Source: Icerya purchasi
Lineage: Eukaryota > Arthropoda > Insecta > Hemiptera > Monophlebidae
Length of the DNA: 64,000 bases
Direction: 5' to 3'
Assembly (NCBI GenBank): GCA_039619475.1
Contig: CM077116.1
Coordinates: 374,180,794 to 374,244,793, forward strand
Shown here: positions 1 through 11,059 of the stretch, one piece after another
How positions within the stretch are numbered: position 1 is the first letter of the stretch
How the letters are laid out: each line of letters opens with the position of its first letter
Position numbers and translations under genes: made by a program
Notes under the pieces: generated by a model
Told to the model about the DNA's origin: nothing
Databases searched by the model: none
The model's input: the letters and a program-made list of their open reading frames with translations, nothing else

Positions 1-678
1 TATTTTATCGAAACAGTGTGGTATGCTTGACAATTGTAGTCGATATCTGAAGGCAAACTGCACAAGGACCAAAGAAACTTACTTTTTTAATTTCGTATTT
101 GGTATTTGAGTTTATTTAATCTCGCCCAATACCTCGGATACATGACAGGATGAATAATTTTCTTTATATTTTATAAAGGTAAATTCATTTACCCATACAT
201 CTGTCAGGATACGTGTTCGGGCATTCAACATTTTGGGCCATATCTAATGTCACCTGACAATATTACAATGTGTTCGCTGTTATGTCAACAATATTTTGTA
301 TAGATCATTTGTAAAGTCGCAAAAACAGTAAATTACCGCAAGAGATTTATGCTGTAACATCACACGAACTATATTTCCAATTAATATACGAATTTTGTTA
401 TTTTCAAATTTCATATTGTTTTTTATGTAGATAGTAAATCTACCCGGATTACCTTTTCCGCATTAAGATCTCATGCTACAACCATGAATATTATAACTAG
501 TAATTACATCAATATACATGGCTATGACAAAATTATCAGGTGCTCTACTGTATGCTACGTCAATAATATTAAAGATTCGTCGAAATTTTTAATATAATAA
601 ACGAACTTAAATTAGACAATAATAGTCACATGTTAATGAAAAATCTTTCGGTTCCTAGCCCGTATGAATCTTCATCCT
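1..678. other. Unassigned AT-rich DNA
   Basis: No open frame, structural RNA or repeat that recurs in the window was recognised here. The sequence is AT-rich with ordinary complexity. It could be host intergenic or intronic DNA, or an old element too decayed to read. Confidence 0.5.
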
Positions 679-718
679 TTTGATTTTAACTGCCGCGAAT
701 AGTAGTAGTAATCATGAG

Positions 719-740
719 AATAATAATAATAATAATAAAA

Positions 741-771
<31 letters not shown>

Positions 772-800
772 CCACAATAATAATGATAATAATAATAAAA
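719..800. repeat. Compound trinucleotide microsatellite (AAT/GAT)
   Basis: A run of AAT units passes into about ten GAT units and then back into AAT-like units. The open frame across it encodes only Asn/Asp runs from the repeat, so I do not treat it as a gene. Confidence 0.95.
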
Positions 801-1694
801 GATTTATTCGTTCGTTTTCAATTCATGACCGAAATTCAGCGTGGTTAGCTGAAAATTTATATATAATGAACCGAAACGTTCAAATAACGACCCTCGAGGG
901 TAAAAATGTTTTACCAGGCTAAAATTTAAACTGACGAATGTTAATTTTATCGGAGAATCGTGTGCGGTGTAGGTGTGCGATAAAGGTGAAACAGTAGAAG
1001 AAGCGAAAATCGATTTTCAAATGATTTATTAATAAACGAATAATATTAATATCGATGTTGTTCACGTCACGATTTCGTCTCGTTGAAAAGATGCTCTACT
1101 ACTGCACGATGAAAGCCGACGGGCGAGAGTTACGTTGGCCATTTGGATGGAAAACAATACGATGCCGGTAAATTCCTGTTGGTCGCAGTCGCATCGCAAA
1201 TCCCGCTGTTATAACTATTATTTAACCGATGCTGTAAGGTTGCAAAGACAATTCCATTATTTAGTAACCGGATACATAGCCCGGGCACGCACCGGGTTTT
1301 TTCACATCGAGGATCAGTTCACAAATCACTGTTCTATGAAAACAGCTTCGATATATACTATGAGTTTTAACATCTTTAAAGTGCTTTTGATGACTTTTTA
1401 AAGTTTACAATTTAATTTGTTATGCTACTAGGAAGTTCTGTTAAATAGGCGGAGTTTTTAAATGGAGGTGAACAGTGCTTAGTTTAGAGATTATACTTGT
1501 ATTCCGGATTTGTTCGAAATTACAAACGAATAAGACGCTTATTTATCACGGTAAATAGAAAACTGAAACAAAGGTGTGATATTTGTATTTCGCGTGAAAT
1601 AAATATTTATTCACAATATTTATATGGCAGTTTTAAATTTTTACGCCAATTAACACTGGCTAATTATAGAGAGAGTTGTAAAGTAAGATACCCT
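801..1694. other. Unassigned DNA with a GC-richer patch
   Basis: No recognisable element. About 1060-1210 is noticeably richer in G+C and CpG than its surroundings and might be unique host sequence, but short open frames there show no known motif. Confidence 0.4.
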
Positions 1695-1905
1695 CGATAA
1701 GGTATCATGGATTGTGAATTTAAGCTTTTCATAATGGTACTAAAACTAATGGGGATCTGATGAGAATACTACTGGAGCTAATTCCTTTTACACGGGATCC
1801 ACTTTTACTCTCCCAAATTTCCCTGGTCGACAATTATTTCAGATTATGTATATACCTGAAAGCGACTTGTATCCGGAACGAGACAGCTCCCGAAATCCAT
1901 GACAC
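1695..1905 (+). repeat. Dispersed repeat family R2, copy 1
   Basis: This block aligns by eye with 33557-33785 on the same strand and with 19035-19165 on the opposite strand. Shared anchors include GGATCTGATGAGAATACT and the AGCGACTTG stretch followed by a GAGACA core. The copies have small indels and many substitutions, so they are old. No coding potential or terminal repeat was seen and the family is unclassified. Confidence 0.75.
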
Positions 1906-2734
1906 ATATGATTTGGCAGTCAAGCACTTGTACGGGTGATAATTTTGATAATATTTTTGACTTGAAAAGTATTTTTCGTTTTATTTCATGCAACGCGCTG
2001 AAATACTTCAGTATATTTGAAAATGGCACAATATATACATATGTAACTTTTGTATATTGTATTTTTAAATGTTTCCGCGAAACTCATTATCACTTTAATT
2101 AATTATCTTCACAATAGATCTGAGCAAGATCTTTTCAGATTCGTGGATTTTATTTCATTTATTTAATGTTTATAAAATTAAATCTGAGATTTTAAATTAA
2201 TTATTTTTTTATTTTCCAATCACCTAAAAAGATCTTTTTTTACCGACCGGTCGCTGAAAATGCGCAATATAAATATGACATGAAACAATAATTATATAAT
2301 TATAAATAAATTAATACGTATCACAGTTTGTCGGCGGTAGTTCTGGAACACTGCGATGACGGGTTCCAAGAAGACGATCAGTTGCTCTCTTTGTGCTGGA
2401 CGATCGAGTGAACTCAGTTTAATTCGGTGTCGCGTAATTTGATAATGGAATAATTAATCTCGGCTTACTTGAAACTTTGATATAACGATTCTGACGGGCA
2501 ATCATTTACACTACTTCATGCTGCGGACGGGTTGATTTTTCACTTAACTAATTTTCTGTTAACGAAGATCGTTTTCAGACTCTTTACGAACATTGAACTA
2601 AGACCGAATCAAAAAAATCTTCTAAGACGATTCAACTGCGTTACCTGGCTTCCATTTTCTATCTGTGCCTCATCATTTTTATTATAGCCGTTTATTTAAC
2701 TCGGTTTGTCATTCTGTCTGTCGGGGGGGAATCT
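1906..2734. other. Unassigned AT-rich DNA
   Basis: Nothing beyond short palindromes and A/T runs was recognised. Confidence 0.45.
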
Positions 2735-3690
2735 TGCGAATGATTTTTCACCTACTTTCCGATGAATTAAAAAAGTGTACTTCTGCAGAAATGCTTGTTA
2801 TAGATGACAATACAATATTTGCAACATCCGGGTTTCCAACTTCATAATTAGACCCTCGGGGCGCCGAACTGAGGGGAATTTCAGGATCGATTTTTCACCT
2901 ACTTCCCCATGAATTAAAAAAGTGTCCTTTTGCAAAAATTCTTATTATAGATGGCAATACAATATTATGCAACATCTGGGTTTCCAGCTTTAAAATTAGA
3001 TCAAAGCTCGAAATTTTGGATTTTTTTTTTTTTTTTGGGCACGCGATATATTATTGGAAAGATCGTTATTTGTCGAGAACAAAACCATATTTTATTTCTT
3101 TAATGAAACTTTCGAAGTTTACGAAAAGTTCAAAAAAGCGCGAGATCTAATATGTACATACCTCCCTCTTTGCGATGCGAGTATTATAGCTAAGAGTTTT
3201 GAACAAGGTTGAAAATATGCACATCTACGTATATTTCTTTAGTTTGGAACATCTAGGTTTCCGACTTTAAAATTAGCCCCTCGGGGCTTCGAAAACTGGA
3301 ACTTTTGGAAAAAATATGTTTTTTCCCAGCATATGATATACTGTTGGAAAGAGCGCTATTTGTTGGGAGCATATTCGTATTTCATTTTCTTAACGAAACA
3401 CTGGAAGTTTACTACAATTTTAAAAAAGCACGAAAAAGGACGTGTAGCCTCTGCTTGTGGCTCAGCTTTATAGCTAAAAATTTTGAACAAGGCTGAAAAA
3501 ATGCGCATCGTTGTGTATTTCTTTACTTTGGAACATTTCGGTTTCCAACTTTAAAATCGGATCCTTGCGGCGTCGAAAGCTCGAAAGTATCAAAAAAATA
3601 TTTTTTTTTCGGTTATGTGATATATCAATGGAAAGATCGCTATTAGTCAAACATTGTGTTTCATGTGCTGAAGATTCGTTAGGTATTGTA
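2735..3690. repeat. Diverged tandem repeat, about 280-bp unit
   Basis: Anchors of the form GGTTTCC(A/G)(A/G)CTT(T/C)A begin at 2831, 2979, 3256 and 3540, giving spacings of 148, 277 and 284 bases. The first interval looks like a unit missing half its length. Each unit carries a C-C-T-C-G-G-G-G-like block, a T-run, a TTGGAAAGATCG-like block and a TTTTGAACAAGG block. Units differ by many substitutions. Two overlapping frames in this region are by-products of the repeat. A related unit lies in reverse orientation near 59595-59890, so the repeat is dispersed as well as tandem. Confidence 0.8.
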
Positions 3691-3874
3691 TGAAAAACAA
3701 GAAACAATTTATTTCATAATAAAATGTAACACAAATTTTTGTAATTGTCCTATAATCAAGATATTGAATAAAACAGCAAAATAAAAAATATAATTCTAAA
3801 TTTATTATTTTTTTTTTTAAATACATAGTAAAAAGTCCAGACTAAGAAATAAAAAAATAAATTTTTTTTTTTAA

Positions 3875-4241
3875 AGATAGGCTTTTATTTATGCACTAAA
3901 AAATACAACTTTATTAGCGCGCGACTACCAGATACGCATCTTAACATTAAAATTTGAAACTACAAAATTTCTGAAATATAAAAGCGGGGCCGCAGATTAA
4001 TAATTAAATATTAATATTATAATACATCCTAAGCTGAAAATACAATCACTATTTAACGTTGTTCCATTGTTGTGAATCGCAATACCACACACACACACAC
4101 CGAATATTTTTGGAACTGCGGGGCCACGTTTTTATTTTTCAGAATATTTTCTAATTTCAGATTTTAATGTTAAGTATCTGGTAGTCGCACACTAATAAAG
4201 TGCTTTTGTACTTCCTTTTAGTGCATAAATAGCAGGCTATT
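3875..4241. repeat. Foldback element with ~120-bp inverted arms
   Basis: Left arm 3875-3995 matches the reverse complement of right arm 4116-4241 along nearly its whole length, with scattered mismatches and small indels. Shared landmarks are TTATTTATGCACTAAAA, GCGACTACCAGATAC, TTAACATTAAAAT and a GGGGCCGCAG-like inner end. The ~120-base loop contains a short CA microsatellite (about 4085-4100). This is the shape of a foldback element or long-arm MITE. No transposase is present, and I could not fix a target duplication. Confidence 0.85.
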
Positions 4242-6904
4242 TTTTTAAATTTTTTTAAATTTTCTTTATTTCTCCTTTGTTTCAGCGGGGACCAATCATC
4301 GCCATTTCTCCAATCATTTGCCTTCCTCCAGTCTGACTGCTTGGTAGCCTTTTTACCCCCGACCGACAAACAGGATTTCAATCATGCGCACATTTACTCT
4401 CGTACCACCCATTCGAAATTATGTTTTATTTTTTTTATATTATTTTATTTTTATTTCCCTTTTTATTTGAAATTTATTAATTTCGACATTTTCATTTCAA
4501 CCGTGTAATGGGCACATTACAAAATATTGAAAACGATTACTTTTAATTGTAATAAACGATCTGTAAAAGATAACTTAAAAGGACACATATAAGGGGGATA
4601 AGAGTTAAATATTTATAGCACTATTAATTTTGTGCGAGTATATTAATAGTGCGGTACGATTTAATTAAATTATAATTACACGACGAAATGTTTTATTTAC
4701 ATATCTGTTTTGTTATTTTGTAATGGATAAATTACATTCAAAAAGAAACATTTTCATTTGAAATAAGTAAAAAATTATGTAAGTTATCTGAAATTTTTAT
4801 TTACACGGATCTTACGGCTGGGGGAACCGATCTTAAATGTTATTCCGCCACGAAGAAGTGTCACGAAATCAGTTTAAATCGGTTAATCATTTTGTCTGTC
4901 TAGGAAAACTACGAATGATGAAGATGTGGCACAAAATTTCACAACGATTTTCGATAGATTTTGTATATAACAGATGGTTCTTATGAAAAATTTTAATGAA
5001 ATCCTCGAATTATATAAAAAATGTGCAAGTGTAAGGAAAAATTACTAAGAAGCATCTAAAATGTTTCCGATAATAATACCGAAATTTATGTGTTTTTTGG
5101 ATAGTGTGAAATAAATTAGTACTTGTGAAAATGTTAAAAATAATATTGTAAATAAGAAAAATAATATTTTTATAAATTTATGGTTATATATATATGTATT
5201 TGAAAACCATTATAATATGTATATAGCTACTATAATTATAGAGAAATGTTTGAAGAAAATTATTTTCTTTTCAAATGATATTTTAGTTAAGAACTAATTT
5301 TAGCTTTTAGTGCGATTTTTTTCGGACGAATTTAAATTAAAAAGCCGACAACTTCGGTATCGTAAAAACGAAGAAAATGTGATGCTGCCTTTTACAGTAA
5401 TCAGTATGTAGAGATATACAGCTGAAATATTATCTTTCAGCGTGAACGCTGAAAAACTATTAAGAAACATTGATAACGCTCGAACTAAACGTGTTTCCAA
5501 CCAATGTCAAAGAAGATATTCGTGTACGTAAAATTCGAACATTTCGGGGTGCATTGTAACGTTAAAAAATTGAACTAGTTCTTAAACGTAACTAAAAGGT
5601 CGAACACAAAGACATTTCGCAGATGAACTGAACCAGTAACTGAAGTAATTCCGGCGAAAAAAAAGTGAGTTTATTCCTACTTTCAATCGCTGAAAAGAAT
5701 GGTACCAATTCGGCTTCAAAACAGATTATTGCACGGTTTATCAACAAATGTAAATCAACTTGCCGGAATTTAACTGCTGGACGCGGAGGAAAAGTGTTTT
5801 CAAATTTTAGCGCGGAACTTAACATTCCAAATTATGTCGACTACTTAAACTACCATAAAAAGGTTCATACCTTTCCGCTAGAATCTTTGTCGTTTAAATG
5901 AAATTGAAGCGCCGCGCCCAAACTACTGGTGCAGTATATCTCCGGGCAACGTGCGTAGATTACTTTTTTCCAGTCTTTATGTAAATGATCTTTCTCCCTA
6001 TCGCGATAAACATGCTAACGATACATGTTTTTCTGCTTCACAGTTTTCATTTTCAAGATTAAAAATTAACGAAAAAAAAACAACAAAGAATTCACAGACG
6101 CCGGCTAATAGTAAAACGGTATGTGTATATAACTTCTTCCACAGGAGGTTACACCTATAACTATTTATTACCTTTAACTGGAAATCGTACACGAACCGGC
6201 ATTTTCTGGTTATTTAATTGACAAGCTGAAAATAAATCGATCATTTATTATAATTCGTAAATTTACACTCTGATCCTGTTTTAAATGCTCCCCATATAAC
6301 GTTCATATTGGATAGTCAAAAATAATTCGTGTGTTCTCTCAGATAGAGCGATATGAAATTCAGTCGTTTATACCGATAAATTAATTTTTTCGTCATTAAA
6401 GTGTTTAATTACACACTTTCTAGCTACTTAAGAAATAATGTAGAGGAAATTGCAATAATCACTGTGACCACACATTTCTGTATAACATAATAAATACGAG
6501 TGAATAATAATAACGGCAAAATATACAAAAAATCATCTTAGTTAAAGTTTTTTGTAGTTAATATGCTTCTCTTGCTATTCATTCTACTTATTACGTAGGG
6601 ATAAGCAGAATGAATAACAAATTTTAAAAAAAATTCACTAAAACATACTATTGTTCAAAAGCAAACGTATTAAACATATTGGTTAGGTCAGCTATCGCGA
6701 AGTTCGGATAAACGATTTCGGTATGCGTTACTTTTTCAACTTGCATGCCGGCGAATTCACTGAACTATCATGAATGATTAGCTTGTTGTATACTGATAAA
6801 TATTGTACTACGTTCAATTAGTTTTCCTATAGTAGTTTCTTCTTCTTGGTTTAACAATGAATTAATAAATTTTAAAATTTCCAAAAACGGTGACTAGTTT
6901 CGAA
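4242..6904. other. Unassigned AT-rich DNA
   Basis: About 2.7 kb with no recognised element. Frames of 60-78 codons at 5300-6192 overlap each other on both strands and match no motif I know. A segment near 4870-4930 has weak word similarity to the tandem repeat at 2.7-3.7 kb. Confidence 0.45.
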
Positions 6905-6984
6905 TTAAGTTTTTTTTTGTTTTTTTTTTTTACGTCTGTTCGCGTTTAACGTATATTCATATGGACCGATTTTATTTTACTTTT
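6905..6984 (+). repeat. Possible short GACTTC-family fragment
   Basis: A T-run is followed by GTTCGCGTTTAACGTATAT and ATGGACCGATTTTATTTTAC, which resembles the same positions of the copies near 10.65 kb, 14.7 kb (reverse) and 38.3 kb. The match is short, so this is tentative. Confidence 0.35.
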
Positions 6985-7715
6985 TTATTTATTTTTATTT
7001 TTATTTTATTTTTTTTGGAAAATAAATATATATTTATTACTATTTACACATTTTCTCGTCGAGCTAGACCGCTTGCCGACGAGTTTTCTTACATCTAAAG
7101 ATTTCTGCACTACAACTTAGCTCTATAACTAATCTATTATTTATTTTATTTTATTTATTTATTTTGTTCCGTCCCTTTTTCTTCCCCTTCTTTTCACTTT
7201 TGTTTTCCACTATTTCCGTACCTCTTTTCTCTTTATTTAATGCTTATTATTATTCCTATATTTCCTCCTTTCTGCAACCGTTTCTTTATTTTCTCTTTTT
7301 TTCACTCCAATTTTTTCCTCCTCTATTATCTCTTTAGGTATTTAACAAAACTGAGTTATAATGTATTTGTCTGTATGCTCCCCCATCTTTGTTTTAGCTA
7401 ACGGCAGTTTGTACAAATAGTTTTCCCTTAGTCCGTATTCTGTTTTTCTTCTTTCCTCCAGTAGTTCTATTTCCTTATCTGTCACATTATGTATTCCCAT
7501 ATCATCTTTATAAATAAGTACATTGCTCTAACGCTCTGTACGTCTTCTTTTTGTATTATTTCACTTTCGGTCAGATTTATGATCTGATATTAATTTCAAG
7601 CATTTTATTTGCAATTTACTTATTTTCCCCGCGTATGTTTTCCTAGCCATTCCCCATGCTTGCATTCCATAGATTCCACTAGCGCATGATACACCATTTT
7701 TAATGTTTTATTTGC
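6985..7715 (-). mobile_element. Non-LTR retrotransposon 3' end (LINE, 5'-truncated)
   Basis: Read on the minus strand, this decays from the end of a reverse transcriptase ORF into a 3' UTR and an A-rich tail. The recognisable peptide begins YGMQAWGMARKTYAGKISKL, the motif after the RT thumb in many LINE ORF2 proteins (usually Y-G-x-x-x-W-G followed by a Q-x-x-x-x-R/K helix). Further on it reads YGLRENYLYKL and IPKEIIEEEK, like the ends of CR1/Jockey-type ORFs. At least three frame changes and stops break it. The A-rich (AAAAT)-like tail lies at about 6975-7020. The 5' end is lost where F1 sequence begins near 7.74 kb. The clade is an inference from motifs. Confidence 0.65.
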
Positions 7716-7739
7716 TGCATATTTCTTTAAAATGTGTAA

Positions 7740-7872
7740 TGTTGGTAATGTTGCCCTCATTATTTAGAATTGCATTGTAAATTTCGATCATTTTATACAA
7801 AGTATAGAAGAGACAGGAATGTAAGCAAAAGGGGTCAAAGGGTACAGCCGCTTGCAAGGGAAAAACTGACGA
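7740..7872 (+). repeat. F1 family, 3' half
   Basis: This matches the right half of F1: a GAATT(A/G)C(A/G)TTGTAAAT box, a TTTTATACAAAGTATAGAAG stretch, then GGGTCAAAGGGTACAGCC, a decayed form of the family's terminal hairpin. It is followed almost at once by a second, fuller copy, giving a tandem arrangement. No coding potential. Confidence 0.8.
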
Positions 7873-7879
7873 ATATATA

Positions 7880-8165
7880 TTAATTAAAACATAATTCTTA
7901 GGCAACCCTCCATTAGATTTTGTAACAAAAAATGTCACAATTTTATATAACGAAAAAAATGTCCTAATTTTAAGTAATGAAAGTTAAATATTTTTTGTGA
8001 TTATGTTTTTTTTTTGTGTGTCGATGCCTGTAAGAATTACGTTGTAAATTTTGATCATTTTATACAAAGTATAGAAGAGAAAGAGACAGAAATAAAAGCA
8101 AAAGGTGTCACACAGCCCCTTGCGAGGCCAAAATGGCCGAGTTTATATATATATATATATATGTA
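7880..8165 (+). mobile_element. F1 family element, nearly complete
   Basis: It opens with the ATAATTCTTAGGC box, then repeated AAAAATGTCxxAATTTTATxTAACG-like units, a GTGATTATG stretch, the box TAAGAATTACGTTGTAAAT (an inverted relative of the opening box), the ATACAAAGTATAGAAGAGAAAG segment, and an end with a CAGCCCCTTGCGAGG hairpin half plus GGCCAAAATGGCC. A (TA)n run follows directly. Subterminal inverted boxes, internal minisatellite and a 3' hairpin beside a microsatellite recall DINE-1/Helentron-type non-autonomous elements. That assignment is inference, since no Rep/helicase coding sequence is present. Confidence 0.65.
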
Positions 8166-8369
8166 TATGTGTGACGGTTGCTGAAAAAGGGTACATAGTA
8201 TCAGAAAAGCAGTTTTCGAGAAAAACGCGTTTATAACTTCGCAGTGGAATACACTTTAAGGTAATTTTAAACATACAATTACGATTTATAACAGGAAAAA
8301 ATTTGTTTTCACCAGTTTGACCTCTTTCACGTTTATAAAGAGTATGCTTTCAAGTGTCCGAAACCGTTG

Positions 8370-8560
8370 TTAAGTCAAAACCGATAGTCCGTCTGTGGGT
8401 TCCCGACATAATTATATCATTCATTTGTACAATATTGTAACATCAACTTAACTTAAGTACTACTTTCTGTTACAACATAAAAAGTGTTAACTTATATATT
8501 ACTATACTACAAAATCCACACTCTCATTATTTATCTCATTTATATTAAAATTATACTATC
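8370..8560 (-). repeat. LINE 3'-UTR-like tail, copy 1
   Basis: The CGTCTGTGGGTTCCCGACAT stretch and what follows align with 10435-10560 and, reversed, with 43100-43215. The three share a GGGAACCCACAGACG-like core on the minus strand. I interpret them as copies of one LINE's 3' UTR because the 43.1-kb copy lies downstream of a possible RT remnant. Confidence 0.5.
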
Positions 8561-8704
8561 ACCTAAAATAATATTTCCCATTACAATACCTTAATATGAT
8601 AACACTTATATATTACAATAATACAATATAATTTTTATAGAACTACCACTCTCTCATTAGCAGCTTAAGATTGGAGATAGAAACAAGTCTCATGTCAACG
8701 TAGC

Positions 8705-9012
8705 TAATACTTTTTTTTTTTTTTTTATTATTTCTATTGCTCTTTACACCATGTTATCAATCAAATTTTAACCTTTTTTTCCAGTCTCTCCAGATTTTTT
8801 TCATTTCGAATTTCCCTTGGTATCTTCCTCATTAATTTTATTATTACCTCTTCCTCTAAATTGTCTATTTTACTTTTAATCCCCCTAGATCGTAGATAGC
8901 AAGGTTTATCGAAATTTCTAGTCCTGTACGTTATTTTCCTTGTTGGTAACTGCCTATGTTCGAGTTTAGCACTGAGTAATTTGCTGTAATAATATAACAT
9001 TTTTGAAAGCAA
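8705..9012 (-). mobile_element. LINE ORF2 C-terminus with poly(A) tail
   Basis: An 83-codon open frame on the minus strand ends in MRKIPREIRNEKNLERLEKK, which fits the C-terminal end of CR1/Jockey-type LINE ORF2 proteins (short LP-x-x-I-R followed by a Lys-rich helix). The stop is followed by a short UTR and then 17 T on the plus strand (8711-8727), the poly(A) tail read in reverse. The 5' side is cut where F1 sequence starts at 9013. Family assignment rests on the motif and the tail position. Confidence 0.55.
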
Positions 9013-9215
9013 AATGTCCCAATTTTATGTAACGTTTGTTATATTTTATAGGATTTCTGTGATTATGTTATTATGTTCATATGGACTGATTTAGAATTAC
9101 GTTGTAAATTTTGATCATTTTATATAAAGTGTAAAAGAGAAAGAGATAGAAATGTGAGCAAGAGGAGTCAAGGGGCACAGCCCCTTGCGACGCCAAAATG
9201 GCCGAGTTTTATACA
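9013..9215 (+). mobile_element. F1 family element, short copy
   Basis: It begins in the ATGTCCCAATTTTATGTAAC unit and runs through TTAGAATTACGTTGTAAATT and the GAAAGAG-rich stretch. It ends with an intact hairpin AAGGGGCACAGCCCCTT at 9170-9186, then CGCCAAAATGGCC and an AT-rich microsatellite. It abuts the LINE remnant ending at 9012, so F1 probably inserted into or next to that LINE. Confidence 0.75.
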
Positions 9216-9568
9216 TATGTATATAAATATTGTTGTATCCCTTCCTTAACTGGAATATTGGTTTCAACAACCCTGTTCCTCCGTACTATACAGGTGTCTT
9301 AATTTCGGGCGCAGAGCCGTCAAAACGACTCAATAACAAAAAAACTACTTTTCAAAAACACATAAAATTTCGATAAAAACGACGATGATATTGGCCTCAA
9401 ACAGTGAATCTCCGCTCACGGCGAATAAACAGCGATCACACCATCCGACAGCACATAAACAACACAAACTAATAAGCAGGCAGATTTACCCCGGTTGATG
9501 CATGTGATCTGGCCGCTGTTCAACCCCGAATCCCGCTAGTGTAGTTATTTAATCGCAGATAAACATTT

Positions 9569-9572
<4 letters not shown>
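9216..9572. other. Unassigned DNA
   Basis: Moderately GC-richer sequence (9290-9540) without a recognised motif or second copy in the window. Confidence 0.4.

Positions 9573-9605
<33 letters not shown>
9573..9605. repeat. (TAA)n microsatellite
   Basis: About eleven consecutive TAA units. Confidence 0.95.
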
Positions 9606-9898
9606 GATTTCTGTTACTTTAATTTCCGAAAGTGTTCAGTTCAAAATTTCCGTCTCATCTGCGGGCAATAAGTACGGAATTCCTTAATTATTGATTTTAC
9701 GTTAACCTGTTCTCTGTTTTCATTGTTATTTACTTTAAAATTACGTTACTTTCCCGTATGAATGCACTATTAAAAATTGAATTATAATTGAAAAGATAAT
9801 ACAGAGAACAACCTAGCCAGATTTTACGTTAATTTTTCTTTTTTGTTTTTAATTATAATAAATCGCTCTTGAATAACCACACCAGCATTCGCGGTTTC

Positions 9899-9904
<6 letters not shown>

Positions 9905-9951
<47 letters not shown>

Positions 9952-9955
9952 TATA
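9905..9955. repeat. (TA)n microsatellite
   Basis: An uninterrupted TA run of about 20 units passes into imperfect ATAAAT repeats. Confidence 0.95.
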
Positions 9956-10394
9956 TAAATATATGCAGTGACAAATAATAGTCGTTGCGTTGCGCAATTT
10001 CGTTTCACTATTTCATTTCACGAGCGATTTTCAAGACGTTTTACGTCAATATTATATGGTTCAGAAAAGTATTTCTTTAATGAAAATCAAGAAAAAGTTA
10101 TTAACGATAGGATTTGATGAACTTTTGTATTATTTAAAGAAGAAGCAAAAAAAAGCGTTTTGCACTTTTAAAAACATTTTCATTTTATATTCGCATCGTA
10201 TTGAAAAATAACGAATAGAACCAAAAACCAACTTAAATCTGAAACAATTGTATTACAGCAATACACGTATTTGTAATAGAAACAAGAAAAATGCAGCTCG
10301 AAAAAGTGTATAAACCAATATTCTAGCGGTAACTTTAAAGATTCACGAAGTAATTTAAATTGACCGATGAAGAATTCGACACACCTTTTTATTT

Positions 10395-10560
10395 TACTTC
10401 TTTTTTATAATAAGTTGCCGGTCCCACAAGGCATACTGCTCGTCTGTGGGTGTCCAACACTATTATCGTTTATTCATAAATATAATTACAAAGCTTCTTA
10501 ATACCTACTTAACATTAAATTAATGTGTAGGTTTGTCAATTACGTAGTTCTGAAATGATT
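10395..10560 (-). repeat. LINE 3'-UTR-like tail, copy 2
   Basis: On the minus strand, AGTGTTGGACACCCACAGAC is followed by GCCTTGTGGGACCGGCAAC and then TTATTATAAAAAAGAAG. The same order occurs on the plus strand at 43145-43220 (GTGTTGGGCACTCAC, CCTTGTGAGACCCACAAC, TTATTTTTTAAAAA). Both end in an A-rich tail, as expected for a LINE or SINE 3' terminus. Confidence 0.65.
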
Positions 10561-10614
10561 TCTATTAAAAATTAAAAATTTTCAATCAATAATGCGACGA
10601 ACAGTTTTTATTTT

Positions 10615-10810
10615 CTTTTTTTCGTAACGTATTATTTTTCGTTTTTTCTTTTTTTGTTTTTTTTGTACCCATATGAACTGATTTTAATGATTCTTTGTTC
10701 ATTCTAAAATGTGCTAATCAGCGGTGATACCTAGTACACCGTTGAATATTGGTGAACACCGATACTCACAATCAGTAGTCATCGAAAAGTGTTCCCTCAG
10801 ATCTTTTTTT
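10615..10810 (+). repeat. GACTTC-family repeat, internal part
   Basis: The CATATGAACTGATTTTAATG segment, then TTCATTCTAAAATGTGCTAA, then ATTGGTGAACACCGATACTC and CAGTAGTCAT, recur in the same order at 38330-38490. The T-rich run at the left is characteristic of the family. Head and tail are missing or diverged here. Confidence 0.7.
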
Positions 10811-11059
10811 TTTTTTATTAATATAACAGACGCGGTATAAATAAAATGTCAGTACCAAGCTTGGAAAAAAAATTAAAGATTTTTTTTTTTTTGCATTACC
10901 CAGCATTAGATTATATCAGTGAGAGAGAGAGAAGAACGAATTAGAACTGAATACTATTAGAAATGGAAGAAACGAAAGATGCTATAATAGGAATGATCGC
11001 CGACAATGGATGTAAATGAATAAACGAAACATTATGGAGTAGGCAAACCAACATTCAGG

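Noticed and set aside
680..922. 80-codon frame rich in Asn and Asp
   Set aside because: It is the translation of an AAT/GAT microsatellite and has no flanking domain.
8700..8730. T-run as a transcription terminator
   Set aside because: It fits better as the reversed poly(A) tail of the adjoining LINE fragment.
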